This document shows positions 15,874 through 25,059 of a DNA stretch of 64,000 nt, piece after piece. How positions within the stretch are numbered: the first letter of the stretch is position 1; every line of letters starts with the position of its first letter. Origin of the DNA: Flavobacterium fluviale (GTDB taxonomy: Bacteria; Bacteroidota; Bacteroidia; Flavobacteriales; Flavobacteriaceae); contig NZ_CP030261.1 in assembly GCF_003312915.1 (NCBI RefSeq), positions 3,596,001 through 3,660,000 of the forward strand, written 5' to 3'. Made by a program: the position numbers and the translations under genes. The notes beneath the pieces are model-generated. The model was not told where the DNA came from. It made no database searches and saw only the letters and a program-made list of their open reading frames with translations.

Positions 15874-16683
15874 ATGTCAAAAACAATTTTAATTACTGGG
15901 GCTTCAAAAGGATTTGGAAGAACTTGGACAGAAGCTTTTTTAGCTAAAGGATACAACGTAGCAGCAACTGCGAGAAATCTAGATACTTTAAACGATTTAA
16001 AAGAAAAATACGGGAATGCAGTTCTGCCGTTACAGCTGGATGTAAATAAAAGGGAAGAATCTCTAGAAGTCGTAAAGAAGGTACAACAGCATTTTGGAAC
16101 AATTGATGTTTTAATTAACAATGCAGGTTACGCACTTACCGGCGCTGTTGAAGAAGCGAGTGAAAAAGAAGCGAGAGAACAATTTGAAACTAACTTTTTT
16201 GGAACATTATGGTTAAGTCAAGCCGTTTTACCAATTATGAGAGAGCAAAAAAGCGGTCATATTATTCAGGTTTCCTCTATTTTAGGATTAGCAACATTAC
16301 CAGCTTCAATGGGACTTTACAGTGCTTCAAAATTTGCTGTTGAAGGATTAAGTGAATCTTTAGCTTCAGAAGTCAAACAATTCGGAATTAATGTAACTAT
16401 ATTAGAACCCAACGGATATGCGTCTAATATCTGGCACACAGGAATTAACAGCGAAAGTTTACCTGTTTATGATGAAATTAAAAAAGCTATGGCGGCAGCA
16501 GAAAACATCTTCGGAAAAGTTGAAGCAACAGCTCCCATAATTGTAAAATTAGTTGAAAACGAAAATCCTCCTTTACGATTATTACTTGGAAAAGTGGCAC
16601 TGCCATTTGTAAAACAGAGCTACGAACAAAGATTGGAAAATTGGGAAAAATGGAACGATGTTTCTGTTGAAGCCCACGGTTAA
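15874..16683 (+). CDS. Short-chain dehydrogenase/reductase (SDR)
   Basis: A 269-aa classical SDR, NAD(P)-dependent, cytoplasmic. The cofactor motif TGASKGFG lies at 8-15, NNAG at 82-85, the catalytic Ser near 134-135 and YSASK at 149-153. The sequence resembles SDRs often annotated as oxidoreductase or short-chain dehydrogenase under TetR control. The substrate cannot be inferred. It is the likely target of the adjacent TetR repressor because an operator sits directly upstream. Confidence 0.9.
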   Translation: MSKTILITGASKGFGRTWTEAFLAKGYNVAATARNLDTLNDLKEKYGNAVLPLQLDVNKREESLEVVKKVQQHFGTIDVLINNAGYALTGAVEEASEKEAREQFETNFFGTLWLSQAVLPIMREQKSGHIIQVSSILGLATLPASMGLYSASKFAVEGLSESLASEVKQFGINVTILEPNGYASNIWHTGINSESLPVYDEIKKAMAAAENIFGKVEATAPIIVKLVENENPPLRLLLGKVALPFVKQSYEQRLENWEKWNDVSVEAHG

Positions 16684-16695
16684 AAAAAAAAGTTT

Positions 16696-16740
16696 ATAAC
16701 AAGAAAGACAGTTCGTTTGAACTGTCTTTCTTGTTATATT
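16696..16740 (+). terminator. Strong hairpin terminator after the SDR gene
   Basis: A perfect 19-bp stem (arms 16696-16714 and 16719-16737) closes a GTTT loop. It lies between convergent genes, so it may act on both strands. Confidence 0.85.
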
Positions 16741-16774
16741 TCTCTTTTAAATTATGAACTTTACGACATAACGG

Positions 16775-17026
16775 CTACGGTCTTAATACACTTATGGTAT
16801 TAGCCAAGTCTTCTTTCATAATAAAATCCTGAATGAATTCCTGCACTTCTCCCCTTGCCTCCATTTTTGTCTCAAATGAATTAATATGAAATTCATCATC
16901 CTGATCACTGATATGTATAATTTCAGTGTATCCTTTAGAGATTAAACTCCCTTTTAATTTAATAATATTGAACTGTTGTCTTCCATTCAGCTCTTTACGC
17001 ACCTGTAATTGTATAGCTTTTCCCAT
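16775..17026 (-). CDS. Hypothetical protein (83 aa)
   Basis: A small soluble protein beginning MGKAIQLQVRKELNGRQQFN. No signal peptide, membrane segment or known motif is visible. Alternating beta-type segments (QFNIIKLKGSLI, TEIIHISDQDD) and a C-terminal acidic helix suggest a compact alpha/beta fold. It is a single-gene unit convergent with the SDR gene. Confidence 0.55.
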   Translation of the reverse strand: MGKAIQLQVRKELNGRQQFNIIKLKGSLISKGYTEIIHISDQDDEFHINSFETKMEARGEVQEFIQDFIMKEDLANTISVLRP

Positions 17027-17319
17027 ATCTAAAAATTTTCACAGTAATTAGCTGTCATTCAATTATAAATTTATAATAATTAATGAATGGAAATAATATT
17101 TTAACACAGTTCACAACCTATTATTTATCAACAGTTTATGAACATGTTTTTTTTAACATTTAAATTTAAATTATTTCATTTTAATTTTATTTTCAAACAG
17201 CTGCAATCATTATAATGTTATTCAAAGGGTGCTTTGGTTTGCACAAGCCGTTAATCTTTCTTATTTTTATAAAAATCGGGCAAAATCCAAGTCCAATAAT
17301 TTACAAAAACAAAATTATA

Positions 17320-18219
17320 ATGATTAACAACAAAAAACTTAAAGCTGTTGCTTTCGGAGAAGTATTGTGGGATATTTTTGGAAATGAAAAAAAAATTGGC
17401 GGCGCTCCGCTGAATGTAGCACTTCGCATGAAGGCTCTTGGCGCCGATGTAAATATGATAAGCTGCGTGGGTAACGATCTAGATGGCGAAGAAATTATTG
17501 CTGAAGTAAAACGCTTAGGCTTAGAAACAGAAACTATTTTAAAATCAGACGATTTCCCTACAGGATTGGTTAACGTAACTTTAGACGAAAGCAAATCTGC
17601 AACTTACGAAATCCTTTATCCATCTGCCTGGGACAAAATTATTCCAAATGAAATTGCTAGAAAAGAAGTTTTAAATGCAGACGTTTTAATTTACGGAAGT
17701 TTGGTCTGCAGAGATGAAGTTTCGAGACAAGCCCTCCAAGAATTATTGCACACAAATGCTTATAAAGTTTTTGATGTTAATTTGAGAAAACCACATTACA
17801 CTTATGAAATTCTGCAGGAATTAATGCAGTCTGCAGATTTCATCAAATTCAATGATGATGAAATAACAGAAATCAGCCAGGCCTTTGATTCTCCTTTTAC
17901 CACTATCGAAGAAAATATGAATTTTATCTGTTCTTTGACTAATGCAAAAGCTATTTGTGTCACAAAAGGTAAATACGGTGCATTATTACTTTGGGATAAA
18001 AATCTTTATTCTAATTCGGGTTATACTGTAAAAGTTGAAGATACTGTAGGCGCTGGAGATTCATTTTTAGGGGCGTTAGTCACATTTCTTTTAACTGGAG
18101 AAGATCCACAAAAAGCTTTAAACTTTGCCTGTGCCACTGGTGCATTGGTTGCAGGATCTGCTGGAGCAAATCCGCAGATTGAACTGACAGAAATTGATGA
18201 GTTAATAAATAGAAATTAG
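17320..18219 (+). CDS. PfkB-family fructokinase
   Basis: A 299-aa sugar kinase expected to phosphorylate fructose with ATP. It shows the PfkB N-terminal signature GGAPLNVALRMKALG and the C-terminal signature DTVGAGDSFLGAL with the catalytic Asp. The ATG at 17320 gives the normal PfkB start (MINNKKLKAVAFGEVLWD). An in-frame ATG at 17215 would add 35 residues not expected in the family. It precedes the SPS-SPP and GH32-like genes, which fits recycling of fructose released from sucrose. Confidence 0.9.
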   Translation: MINNKKLKAVAFGEVLWDIFGNEKKIGGAPLNVALRMKALGADVNMISCVGNDLDGEEIIAEVKRLGLETETILKSDDFPTGLVNVTLDESKSATYEILYPSAWDKIIPNEIARKEVLNADVLIYGSLVCRDEVSRQALQELLHTNAYKVFDVNLRKPHYTYEILQELMQSADFIKFNDDEITEISQAFDSPFTTIEENMNFICSLTNAKAICVTKGKYGALLLWDKNLYSNSGYTVKVEDTVGAGDSFLGALVTFLLTGEDPQKALNFACATGALVAGSAGANPQIELTEIDELINRN

Positions 18220-18232
18220 AAATAATTCGAAG

Positions 18233-18263
18233 AGCCTGATTAAAAATTGTCAGGCTTTTTTTA
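18233..18263 (+). terminator. Terminator after fructokinase
   Basis: AGCCTGA and TCAGGCT form a stem followed by seven T's. It may only attenuate transcription toward the SPS gene 120 bp downstream. Confidence 0.75.
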
Positions 18264-18380
18264 TAGTTATAACATGAGTAGTTTACATTTATACATGGGA
18301 ACTATGTAAATAAAAACTGTAATTATTTCTTCCAAATCAATAAGGGCGCAGTAACTTGGGCCCTCAAACAATATTGAAGA

Positions 18381-20561
18381 ATGATGAAAAAATTACGAAT
18401 TTCACTTATAAACATTCACGGACTTTTAAAAGGTTCTGGTCTTGAGATAGGAAGAGATGCTGATAACGGAGGCCAGACAAAATATATTTACGAATTAGCA
18501 GAATTTTTATCACAGCATGAAGATGTAGAACATGTTCATCTTTTTACCCGATTAATAGATGATCCTTCTCTTTCACCAGAATATGCAGTGCCGGTTGAAA
18601 TTATAAATGATAAATTAGATATTAGACGAATTCCTTTTTTAGGAAAAAAATACAAAGCAAAAGAACAGCTTTGGGAAGGTCTTGATACGTTTGTCAATGG
18701 TGTTGTACAACATATTAAGCAGCATAATATTTTTCCAGACTGGATTCATTCTCATTATGCCGATGCTGGGTACGCTGCTGCCGAATTATCAGCAATTTTA
18801 AATATTCCTTTCGCCCATACCGGACATTCTTTGGGTTATTATAAAAAGAAAAAGTTACTAGAAAGCGGACAGACTGAAGAAGACTTGGAGAAAAAATTCA
18901 AGTTTAAAGCAAGAACTGCTGCAGAAGAAAGAACATTAGAACTTTCTGAATTTATTGTTACTTCTACCGAACAGGAAATCGAAACTTATAAAGTTTACAA
19001 AAATTTTGAGCTAGGAAAATACCACGCGATTTCACCTGGAATTGATACTAGAAAATTTATGCCTTACTATTTTCAGGAAACTGATCCTGAAAAAAATATG
19101 GAAGAAGTACAAAGAAAATATTGGGTTTCAGAAACCATTTCAAAATTCTTAACCAATCCGCATAAGCCTATTATTCTGGCACTTTCAAGACCTGATCGAC
19201 ACAAAAACTTGAATACCCTAATTGAAGTCTATGGTAAAGATAAAGAACTTCAAAGCATCGCCAATTTAGTAATTTTTGCAGGTATTCGTAAAGACATTGC
19301 CAAGATGCCTGAATCTGAAAAAAATGTTCTGACAGATTTATTGCTGCTGATGGACAAATATGATTTGTACGGAAAAATGGCAATTCCTAAAAAGCATGAT
19401 GTGGAGAATGAGGTTTCAATCATTTATCGATATGCTGCCGAAAAAAGGGGTGTTTTTGTAAATCTGGCTCTGCATGAAAACTTCGGCTTGACCGTTATTG
19501 AATCTGCAAGTTCTGGACTTCCGGTGGTTGTTACCAAAAACGGAGGGCCTTCAGAAATTATTCCGGTCTGCCAAAACGGAGAATTAGTAGATCCGCAGGA
19601 AGAAAGTCAAATTAAAAAAGCGCTTCGAAATATTTTAACCGATGAAAATCAATGGAAATATTATTCTAATAACGGAGCAATCAATATTCAGAAACATTAC
19701 AGCTGGGTAAGCCACGTTAATCAATATGTTGAATTGATTAATGAAAATTTATCGCTTTCGTCTGGCGCTGGAATTAAAAAACAACATTATCCAAATATCA
19801 ATATCAGCCGTTTAAAAAGAAAAATCGATCACTTGTTAGTTTCAGATATCGACGGAACTCTTATTGAACCTAAACTTTCCAATCCTGGTTTAAAAGAATT
19901 AAAAGCACATCTTGTCAATCGTACCGAGAAAATGGCTTTTGCAATGGCTTCGGGGCGAAATTTAGATTTGGTCAAAAAAGTAATTGACGAAGAAGAATTT
20001 CCGCTGCCAGATTTCATCATCTGCTCTGTTGGAACAGAAATTTATTACACCAACGGCACAGATTATATTCTAGACAAAGGCTGGGCAAAATTTTTATCAG
20101 GAAGATGGAAAAGAGACGACATTGTAAGCAGATTGAGTTCTGTTAAATGGATCAAATTACAGGAAGAAAATGCTCAAAACCCATTTAAAATCTCTTATTA
20201 CTACGAAAAGGAAGACTATGATCACGAAGAATTAATCAGAGTTTTGGGAACAGGCTGGTACAAAGTGAATATAATTCCGAGTCATGGCCAGTTTTTAGAT
20301 TTTATTCCGAAGAGAGCTTCTAAAGGAAATGCAATCAAATTTTTATGCCGAAAATGGTCTATTCCATTATCCAATGTTATTGCCGCTGGAGACTCTGGAA
20401 ATGATGTCGATATGTTTAGAGGTCCTGTAAAAGGAATTATTGTTGGTAACAGAAGTGCCGAACTGGCAGATTATGAGACAACAAAAAGCATCTATGTTGC
20501 TAAAACCGCTGCATCAGAAGGAATTCTAGAAGGTTTAAAACATTATAAAATCATTAAATAA
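18381..20561 (+). CDS. Sucrose-phosphate synthase fused to sucrose-phosphatase-like HAD domain
   Basis: A 726-aa cytoplasmic fusion. Residues 1-460 form a GT-B retaining glycosyltransferase of the sucrose synthase/SPS type: GRDADNGGQTKYIYELAEFL near the start, SHYADAGYAAAELS, HSLGYYKKKKL, and the EX7E motif at Glu366/Glu374 (HENFGLTVIE). Residues about 480-726 form a HAD phosphatase with DIDGT (Asp489, Asp491) and the C-terminal AAGDSGNDVDMF. Both acidic residues of the phosphatase motif are kept, so the enzyme may make sucrose-6-phosphate from a nucleotide-glucose and fructose-6-phosphate and then dephosphorylate it. Specificity is inferred from family and context. Confidence 0.88.
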   Translation: MMKKLRISLINIHGLLKGSGLEIGRDADNGGQTKYIYELAEFLSQHEDVEHVHLFTRLIDDPSLSPEYAVPVEIINDKLDIRRIPFLGKKYKAKEQLWEGLDTFVNGVVQHIKQHNIFPDWIHSHYADAGYAAAELSAILNIPFAHTGHSLGYYKKKKLLESGQTEEDLEKKFKFKARTAAEERTLELSEFIVTSTEQEIETYKVYKNFELGKYHAISPGIDTRKFMPYYFQETDPEKNMEEVQRKYWVSETISKFLTNPHKPIILALSRPDRHKNLNTLIEVYGKDKELQSIANLVIFAGIRKDIAKMPESEKNVLTDLLLLMDKYDLYGKMAIPKKHDVENEVSIIYRYAAEKRGVFVNLALHENFGLTVIESASSGLPVVVTKNGGPSEIIPVCQNGELVDPQEESQIKKALRNILTDENQWKYYSNNGAINIQKHYSWVSHVNQYVELINENLSLSSGAGIKKQHYPNINISRLKRKIDHLLVSDIDGTLIEPKLSNPGLKELKAHLVNRTEKMAFAMASGRNLDLVKKVIDEEEFPLPDFIICSVGTEIYYTNGTDYILDKGWAKFLSGRWKRDDIVSRLSSVKWIKLQEENAQNPFKISYYYEKEDYDHEELIRVLGTGWYKVNIIPSHGQFLDFIPKRASKGNAIKFLCRKWSIPLSNVIAAGDSGNDVDMFRGPVKGIIVGNRSAELADYETTKSIYVAKTAASEGILEGLKHYKIIK

Positions 20562-20582
20562 CAAGTTGGTTTTAATTCAAGT

Positions 20583-20613
20583 AAACATACAGATATGTTT
20601 CTGCATGTTTTTA
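20583..20613 (+). terminator. Hairpin between SPS and GH32-like genes
   Basis: AAACATACAGA pairs with TCTGCATGTTT (one wobble) around a 6-nt loop, followed by T's. It could lower expression of the hydrolase relative to SPS. Confidence 0.5.
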
Positions 20614-20646
20614 AAAAGTAAACTAACCCATTAAATAAGTAATAAA

Positions 20647-22179
20647 ATGTATTCAGGTTCAGGATTTAGTAATTGGGAAATTGGAGATGTTGATGTATTT
20701 ATAGATGAAAAAGGAATTCATCATTTATTTCATTTGATAATCCCCAATCACGATTATATTGCGCATGCAGTGTCAAAAGATGGTCTTTCGTGGAAGAGAG
20801 TTAAAAATGCCTTATTTGTTGGCGATCCAGGAGAATGGGATGATGATATGTTATGGACAATGCATGTCAGCAAAAAATCGGAAGGCGAAGGTTATGAAAT
20901 GTACTATACCGGACTTAAACGCCAGGATAAAGGAATCGAACAAAAAGTTGGCCGAGCAGTTTCAGCCGATTTGATTACTTGGAAAAAAGAAAATTTATAC
21001 GGACTTCCATTTAAAAGTGAAGCACCGCACTATGAAGGAAAAAACAACAATCCTCGAGAATGGATTAGTTTTCGAGATCCTTTTAAATACAAATATAAAG
21101 GCGAAGATTATTTATTAATCTGTGCTAGAAGTGCTTCTGGTCCAATATATCGTCGAGGATGCATAGGTGTCGCAAAAAGGGAAAAAGAAGGATATGTGCT
21201 GCAAAAACCGCTTCATATTCCTTACGTTTATGATGATGTTGAATGTCCCTGCGTTTTTGAAATCAAAGGAATGCATTACCTTTTAGGATCGATTAGAGAA
21301 GATATTAAAGTCCGCTACTGGTCTGCCAATGAATTTAGAGGCGAATATTTTGCCTTTCATAATAATGTACTGCTACCGCAGGGAAATTACGCAGCCAGAG
21401 TTGTAAAAGAAGGAAAACACTATTTGGTATACAATTTTTACTTTGCTGATGGAAATGTGAACACGCATCGAGTTATTCCACCGCCAAAAGAACTGGATAC
21501 AGATAAAAGCGGCAGACTTCTGCTGAAAAGCTATTATTACTGGGAAAAACTTTATCAGAAAACAATTCATCAAAAAGATCTTCCTCATCCCTTACCTATT
21601 TTAGGAAATCCAACCGCCGAATTTGTTTCGGAAAATGAAAACAAATGGCGTTTTGGCTGTCGCAGCGGATATGAAATTTATGGTTTCGAAAAACCATCAA
21701 GCGATTTTGTCTGGGAGGGAACTCTTTCTGTAGAAGGCATGGGAAAAACCGGATTTGTAATTGAATGTGACAAAGAAGGAACGGGATACTATATTTCGAT
21801 TGACTTTATGAATGGTTTTGTCCAATTTAGAGCTTGGGGATTTAATGAAAAAGACGTAAAGAACAATTTTATCTTCGAGAATATTCAAACCAATCAATTT
21901 GAAATTGGAGAAGAAAAACAAATTTCTTTTAAGATTATTCGTTACGGAAATTATTACGAACTATCAATCAACGACATAGTAAAACTGACATTATTGGATT
22001 TTAAATACAACGAAGGAAAAGTAGGTATTTATGTCTGCTCGGCAGTTATTTCTATAAGTGATTCAAAAATTCATGTTATTCCAGAGCCTGAAAATGAATA
22101 CGCAGCTTCGGATCCTGAAAAGTATAATGAGGATTATAATAGAATTATGCAGTTAGATACACGTACAAATACTAATTAA
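20647..22179 (+). CDS. GH32-like beta-fructofuranosidase (intracellular)
   Basis: A 510-aa protein of the GH-J (GH32/68) or neighbouring five-bladed propeller type. The three acidic catalytic positions are recognisable: WEIGDVD with Asp14 or Asp16, FRDP with Asp144, and ECP with Glu199. A C-terminal beta-sandwich (about 330-490) follows, as in GH32. The usual WMNDPNG motif is replaced, so it is a divergent subfamily. There is no signal peptide, so it acts inside the cell. Next to SPS and fructokinase it probably hydrolyses sucrose for recycling. Confidence 0.8.
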   Translation: MYSGSGFSNWEIGDVDVFIDEKGIHHLFHLIIPNHDYIAHAVSKDGLSWKRVKNALFVGDPGEWDDDMLWTMHVSKKSEGEGYEMYYTGLKRQDKGIEQKVGRAVSADLITWKKENLYGLPFKSEAPHYEGKNNNPREWISFRDPFKYKYKGEDYLLICARSASGPIYRRGCIGVAKREKEGYVLQKPLHIPYVYDDVECPCVFEIKGMHYLLGSIREDIKVRYWSANEFRGEYFAFHNNVLLPQGNYAARVVKEGKHYLVYNFYFADGNVNTHRVIPPPKELDTDKSGRLLLKSYYYWEKLYQKTIHQKDLPHPLPILGNPTAEFVSENENKWRFGCRSGYEIYGFEKPSSDFVWEGTLSVEGMGKTGFVIECDKEGTGYYISIDFMNGFVQFRAWGFNEKDVKNNFIFENIQTNQFEIGEEKQISFKIIRYGNYYELSINDIVKLTLLDFKYNEGKVGIYVCSAVISISDSKIHVIPEPENEYAASDPEKYNEDYNRIMQLDTRTNTN

Positions 22180-22190
22180 AATTTTCAGTT

Positions 22191-22715
22191 ATGAATATTC
22201 GAATTAATAAAATTATAACGGGCTTACTTTTCTGTCTGGCTTTTAATTTGTTACAAGCACAGCAAAACAATGACAGCCAAAAATGTCGTTATACTAAAAC
22301 CAATTATGGCTATTTAATGGTCCTTCGCGAAGGCGATAATGTTTTAGCCGAAATTGAAAAACTGGCGAGAGAACAAAAAATTCCATCGGCAAATTTTACA
22401 GGAATTGGTTTTGCGCAAGATGCTACTTTTGGTTTTTATGATTTTGGAGAAAAGAAATTTCATCCCAAAACCTTCAATAAAGTAGAAATGGGAAGTATTA
22501 CAGGTTCAATAGCTTGGAGCGAAAACAAACCGTCGATACACATGCACGGCGTAGCAACCGATGATAAATTTGATGCTTATGGCGGTCATATTTTAGCGCT
22601 TAAAGTTGGAACAGGCTCTATGGAAATCTATATTACCGTAAATAAAGACAAACTAGAAAGAAAAATAGAACAGCCGTTAAATGCTAATGTTTTACAACTC
22701 CCTTGTTTGAAATAA
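22191..22715 (+). CDS. Exported PCC/DUF296-domain protein
   Basis: A 174-aa protein with an N-terminal signal peptide ending at LLQAQ and one PCC (DUF296) domain with GYLMVLREGDNVLAEIEKLA, ANFTGIGFAQDATFGFYDF and the metal-type HMHGV and GGHIL motifs. Cytoplasmic relatives were named for plant AT-hook DNA-binding proteins. Export makes a DNA-binding role unlikely here. It starts 11 bp after the GH32-like gene, so it is probably co-transcribed. Function unknown. Confidence 0.75.
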   Translation: MNIRINKIITGLLFCLAFNLLQAQQNNDSQKCRYTKTNYGYLMVLREGDNVLAEIEKLAREQKIPSANFTGIGFAQDATFGFYDFGEKKFHPKTFNKVEMGSITGSIAWSENKPSIHMHGVATDDKFDAYGGHILALKVGTGSMEIYITVNKDKLERKIEQPLNANVLQLPCLK

Positions 22716-22749
22716 AAAAAAACAAAATTTGCAATACATAAATTTCAAA

Positions 22750-22782
22750 AAAAGCGTAAAGTTGTTCACTTTACGCTTTTTT
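22750..22782. terminator. Bidirectional terminator
   Basis: AAAAGCGTAAAGT pairs perfectly with ACTTTACGCTTTT around TGTTC, flanked by A's and T's, between convergent genes. Confidence 0.85.
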
Positions 22783-22787
22783 ACTTT

Positions 22788-23162
<375 letters not shown>

Positions 23163-23208
23163 TTAATATTACATGAAGGCTTTCGCCTTTAACGCTGCAA
23201 ATTAACGC

Positions 23209-23267
23209 AAAAAAATACGTCCTAAAACAAAATGAATCTGTGATTTTATTTGTTTTTAGGACGTATT
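23209..23267 (-). terminator. Terminator of the L,D-transpeptidase-like gene
   Basis: AATACGTCCTAAAAC (23214-23228) pairs with the arm ending at 23267. Read on the minus strand, the stem is followed by a T run. Confidence 0.8.
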
Positions 23268-23289
23268 ATATGTTGAATAAATTTTATGC

Positions 23290-23892
23290 CTAGTAGTAAA
23301 CGTTAAGCATGATTTTAGAATTTGAACTTTCAATATATTTTTCAAGTCTTTTAAAAAACACATCACTTACCATTGGGCAGCCGTGGCTGTTGATAATGTA
23401 ATATTCTTTTTCTTCGTCAGGAACTTCTTTGTAACGGTGCAGAACGATTGCTCTTTTCATTGCATTACTGTTAGTTTCGTCAAGTCCGTTCAGTCTGAAA
23501 GCTTTTCCAAAAACTCCATTATAAGACTTTTCTATAGAATAACGACCTAGTGAAGAACAGTTTGAATTTGGTGTATTGCTAAATTGCAGAATATCACCTT
23601 TAATTCCTGTTTCAGATCCAGAACCATGTGCAACAAGACCTTGATCTAAAATTTTGTTATTCTCAAGATCATAAACAAAAAATCGATTCTTTCCTGATTT
23701 AATTTTCATGTCAACTAGAAAAGCAATTTTACTGTTGTAACCTCGGTTTGAAGTAGTAAAAGTTTTGATCTCGCTTACATGATCTGTAAGTCTTGCAAAT
23801 TCTACCTCGGTTAATATTTCTTTTTTATCCGTTACATTGTAGGTGGTAAAGGAAGTTAAAGAAAAAAGCAGTGCCATAAAAAATATTCTCAT
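23290..23892 (-). CDS. Murein L,D-transpeptidase catalytic-domain protein
   Basis: A 200-aa exported protein with an N-terminal hydrophobic signal (MRIFFMALLFSLTSFTTY). The catalytic stretch YIINSHGCPMVSD carries the HGC core with the nucleophilic Cys, and HRYKEVP lies just upstream. This is the YkuD-related family that acts on or crosslinks peptidoglycan peptides, or cleaves them, in the periplasm. Which of these reactions it performs is not shown by sequence. It is a single-gene unit with its own terminator. Confidence 0.85.
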   Translation of the reverse strand: MRIFFMALLFSLTSFTTYNVTDKKEILTEVEFARLTDHVSEIKTFTTSNRGYNSKIAFLVDMKIKSGKNRFFVYDLENNKILDQGLVAHGSGSETGIKGDILQFSNTPNSNCSSLGRYSIEKSYNGVFGKAFRLNGLDETNSNAMKRAIVLHRYKEVPDEEKEYYIINSHGCPMVSDVFFKRLEKYIESSNSKIMLNVYY

Positions 23893-24237
23893 AAGCAGGG
23901 CATAATTAAGTTTAAACAGAAGATTTGGGTTTGATCAAAAAAGATGATTCAGCTTTTTGATGTTGCAAAATTATGTACATTTTTTACACAATTCCCATGT
24001 TTGACGTGTTAAATATATTATAAATATTTGACATTACGCTATTTATGCAGGTTTTTTTTATTCTGAAGCCGAAAAAATACACTTTTTTGGCAGATTAAAA
24101 TTGAAATTCGCCTCATTTTAGCTAATGCTTTGAAGATATGCATGTTAATTTGACAACAAAACAACTTATTCTTGTAAAGAAAAACCTGAGACTATAATCT
24201 AATTTTAGAATATTAAAAATCAAAAAAAAATATAGTC
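23893..24237. other. Divergent regulatory gap
   Basis: The gap separates the minus-strand transpeptidase gene from the plus-strand acidic-protein genes. It is AT-rich, with TTTGAC present several times (near 24001, 24028 and 24149). A loose promoter TTTG...TATTCTTG near 24149-24174 has too short a spacer to be convincing. No coding frame was found. Confidence 0.3.
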
Positions 24238-24462
24238 ATGGAAAATACAAATTATAACACCGAAGATCTTCAAAAATGTCCTTATCACGCACAATTGCAA
24301 GATAAGGCAGATGACAACAATCCAAAAGAGCACGTAAATACAGGAGATTGGGAAGATGAGCGTGATGAAGATGGCACAGATCCAAATCGTTACGAAGAAG
24401 AGGATGGAAATAACAATTCTGGCGGAGCAGGAAGCACAGGAAGCGCCGCTACAAATAGTTAA
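24238..24462 (+). CDS. Small acidic protein with CPYH motif
   Basis: A 74-aa protein with 19 Asp/Glu. It starts MENTNYNTEDLQKCPYHAQL, continues with an acidic middle and ends in a Gly/Ser/Ala/Asn-rich tail. No fold is predicted by eye and it is probably disordered. KCPYH resembles the KCPFH near the N terminus of KatG at 34581-36854. Function unknown. It is the first of three consecutive small acidic genes and lies 24 bp before the next. Confidence 0.65.
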   Translation: MENTNYNTEDLQKCPYHAQLQDKADDNNPKEHVNTGDWEDERDEDGTDPNRYEEEDGNNNSGGAGSTGSAATNS

Positions 24463-24486
24463 TATTAAAACTTAAATTAAAGCACT

Positions 24487-24873
24487 ATGATCACAGACAA
24501 CAATAGAAATTATGATCTGAATGAAAATAATTTCCCTCAAGACAATCAAAACGAAGCAAATCAATATTATAAAGAACAAATTGGAGATGAACAAGAGCAG
24601 CAGGAACAATTTTTAGATTCTAGCGAAGATCCGTCTGACAATAATTACTTAGATAACGAATTCTCTAATGCATTAGAAAGAGATGATCAGGAAGATTTAG
24701 AAGAGGATTTAGACGAAGGTGATCTAGAAGAAGACGACTGGGATGAAGAAGATGAAGAAGATGAGGAACTTGATCCAGACGATCTAGACGATGATCTTGT
24801 TGAAGATTATGATGAAAACGATCGCGAAGTTGAGCCTGAAACTTTTACAGACGACGGCTATAAAGTAGACTAA
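24487..24873 (+). CDS. Highly acidic, probably disordered protein
   Basis: A 128-aa protein with 57 Asp/Glu and only five Lys/Arg. The N-terminal half is Asn/Gln/Asp-rich. The C-terminal half is almost continuous Asp/Glu with periodic Leu (DLEEDLDEGDLEEDDW). It ends YDENDREVEPETFTDDGYKVD-like, a tail related to that of the gene at 25060. No known domain. Such polyanionic proteins may bind cations, basic proteins or act in desiccation or osmotic stress, but nothing here proves a role. It ends in a terminator. Confidence 0.7.
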   Translation: MITDNNRNYDLNENNFPQDNQNEANQYYKEQIGDEQEQQEQFLDSSEDPSDNNYLDNEFSNALERDDQEDLEEDLDEGDLEEDDWDEEDEEDEELDPDDLDDDLVEDYDENDREVEPETFTDDGYKVD

Positions 24874-24891
24874 ACATTATGAAGCAAAAAT

Positions 24892-24918
24892 ATCCCATTT
24901 AACGATGGGATTTTTTTT
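24892..24918 (+). terminator. Terminator after the second acidic gene
   Basis: ATCCCAT and ATGGGAT form a stem around TTAACG, followed by eight T's. Confidence 0.8.
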
Positions 24919-25059
24919 GAACTTTAGTTGTAAATATTAAAATTAAACAATAGTTGTAGAGAATTATATAAAATCTCCCGTTACAATTAATGTACTTTTA
25001 AATGTGCCTAAAATGATAAAAATGGGTCATAAAAAATCTATTAATTAAAATTGAATTAT

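Noticed and set aside
17215..17319. Upstream extension of fructokinase by 35 residues
   Set aside because: PfkB proteins begin close to the ATG at 17320. The extra residues resemble translated leader DNA.
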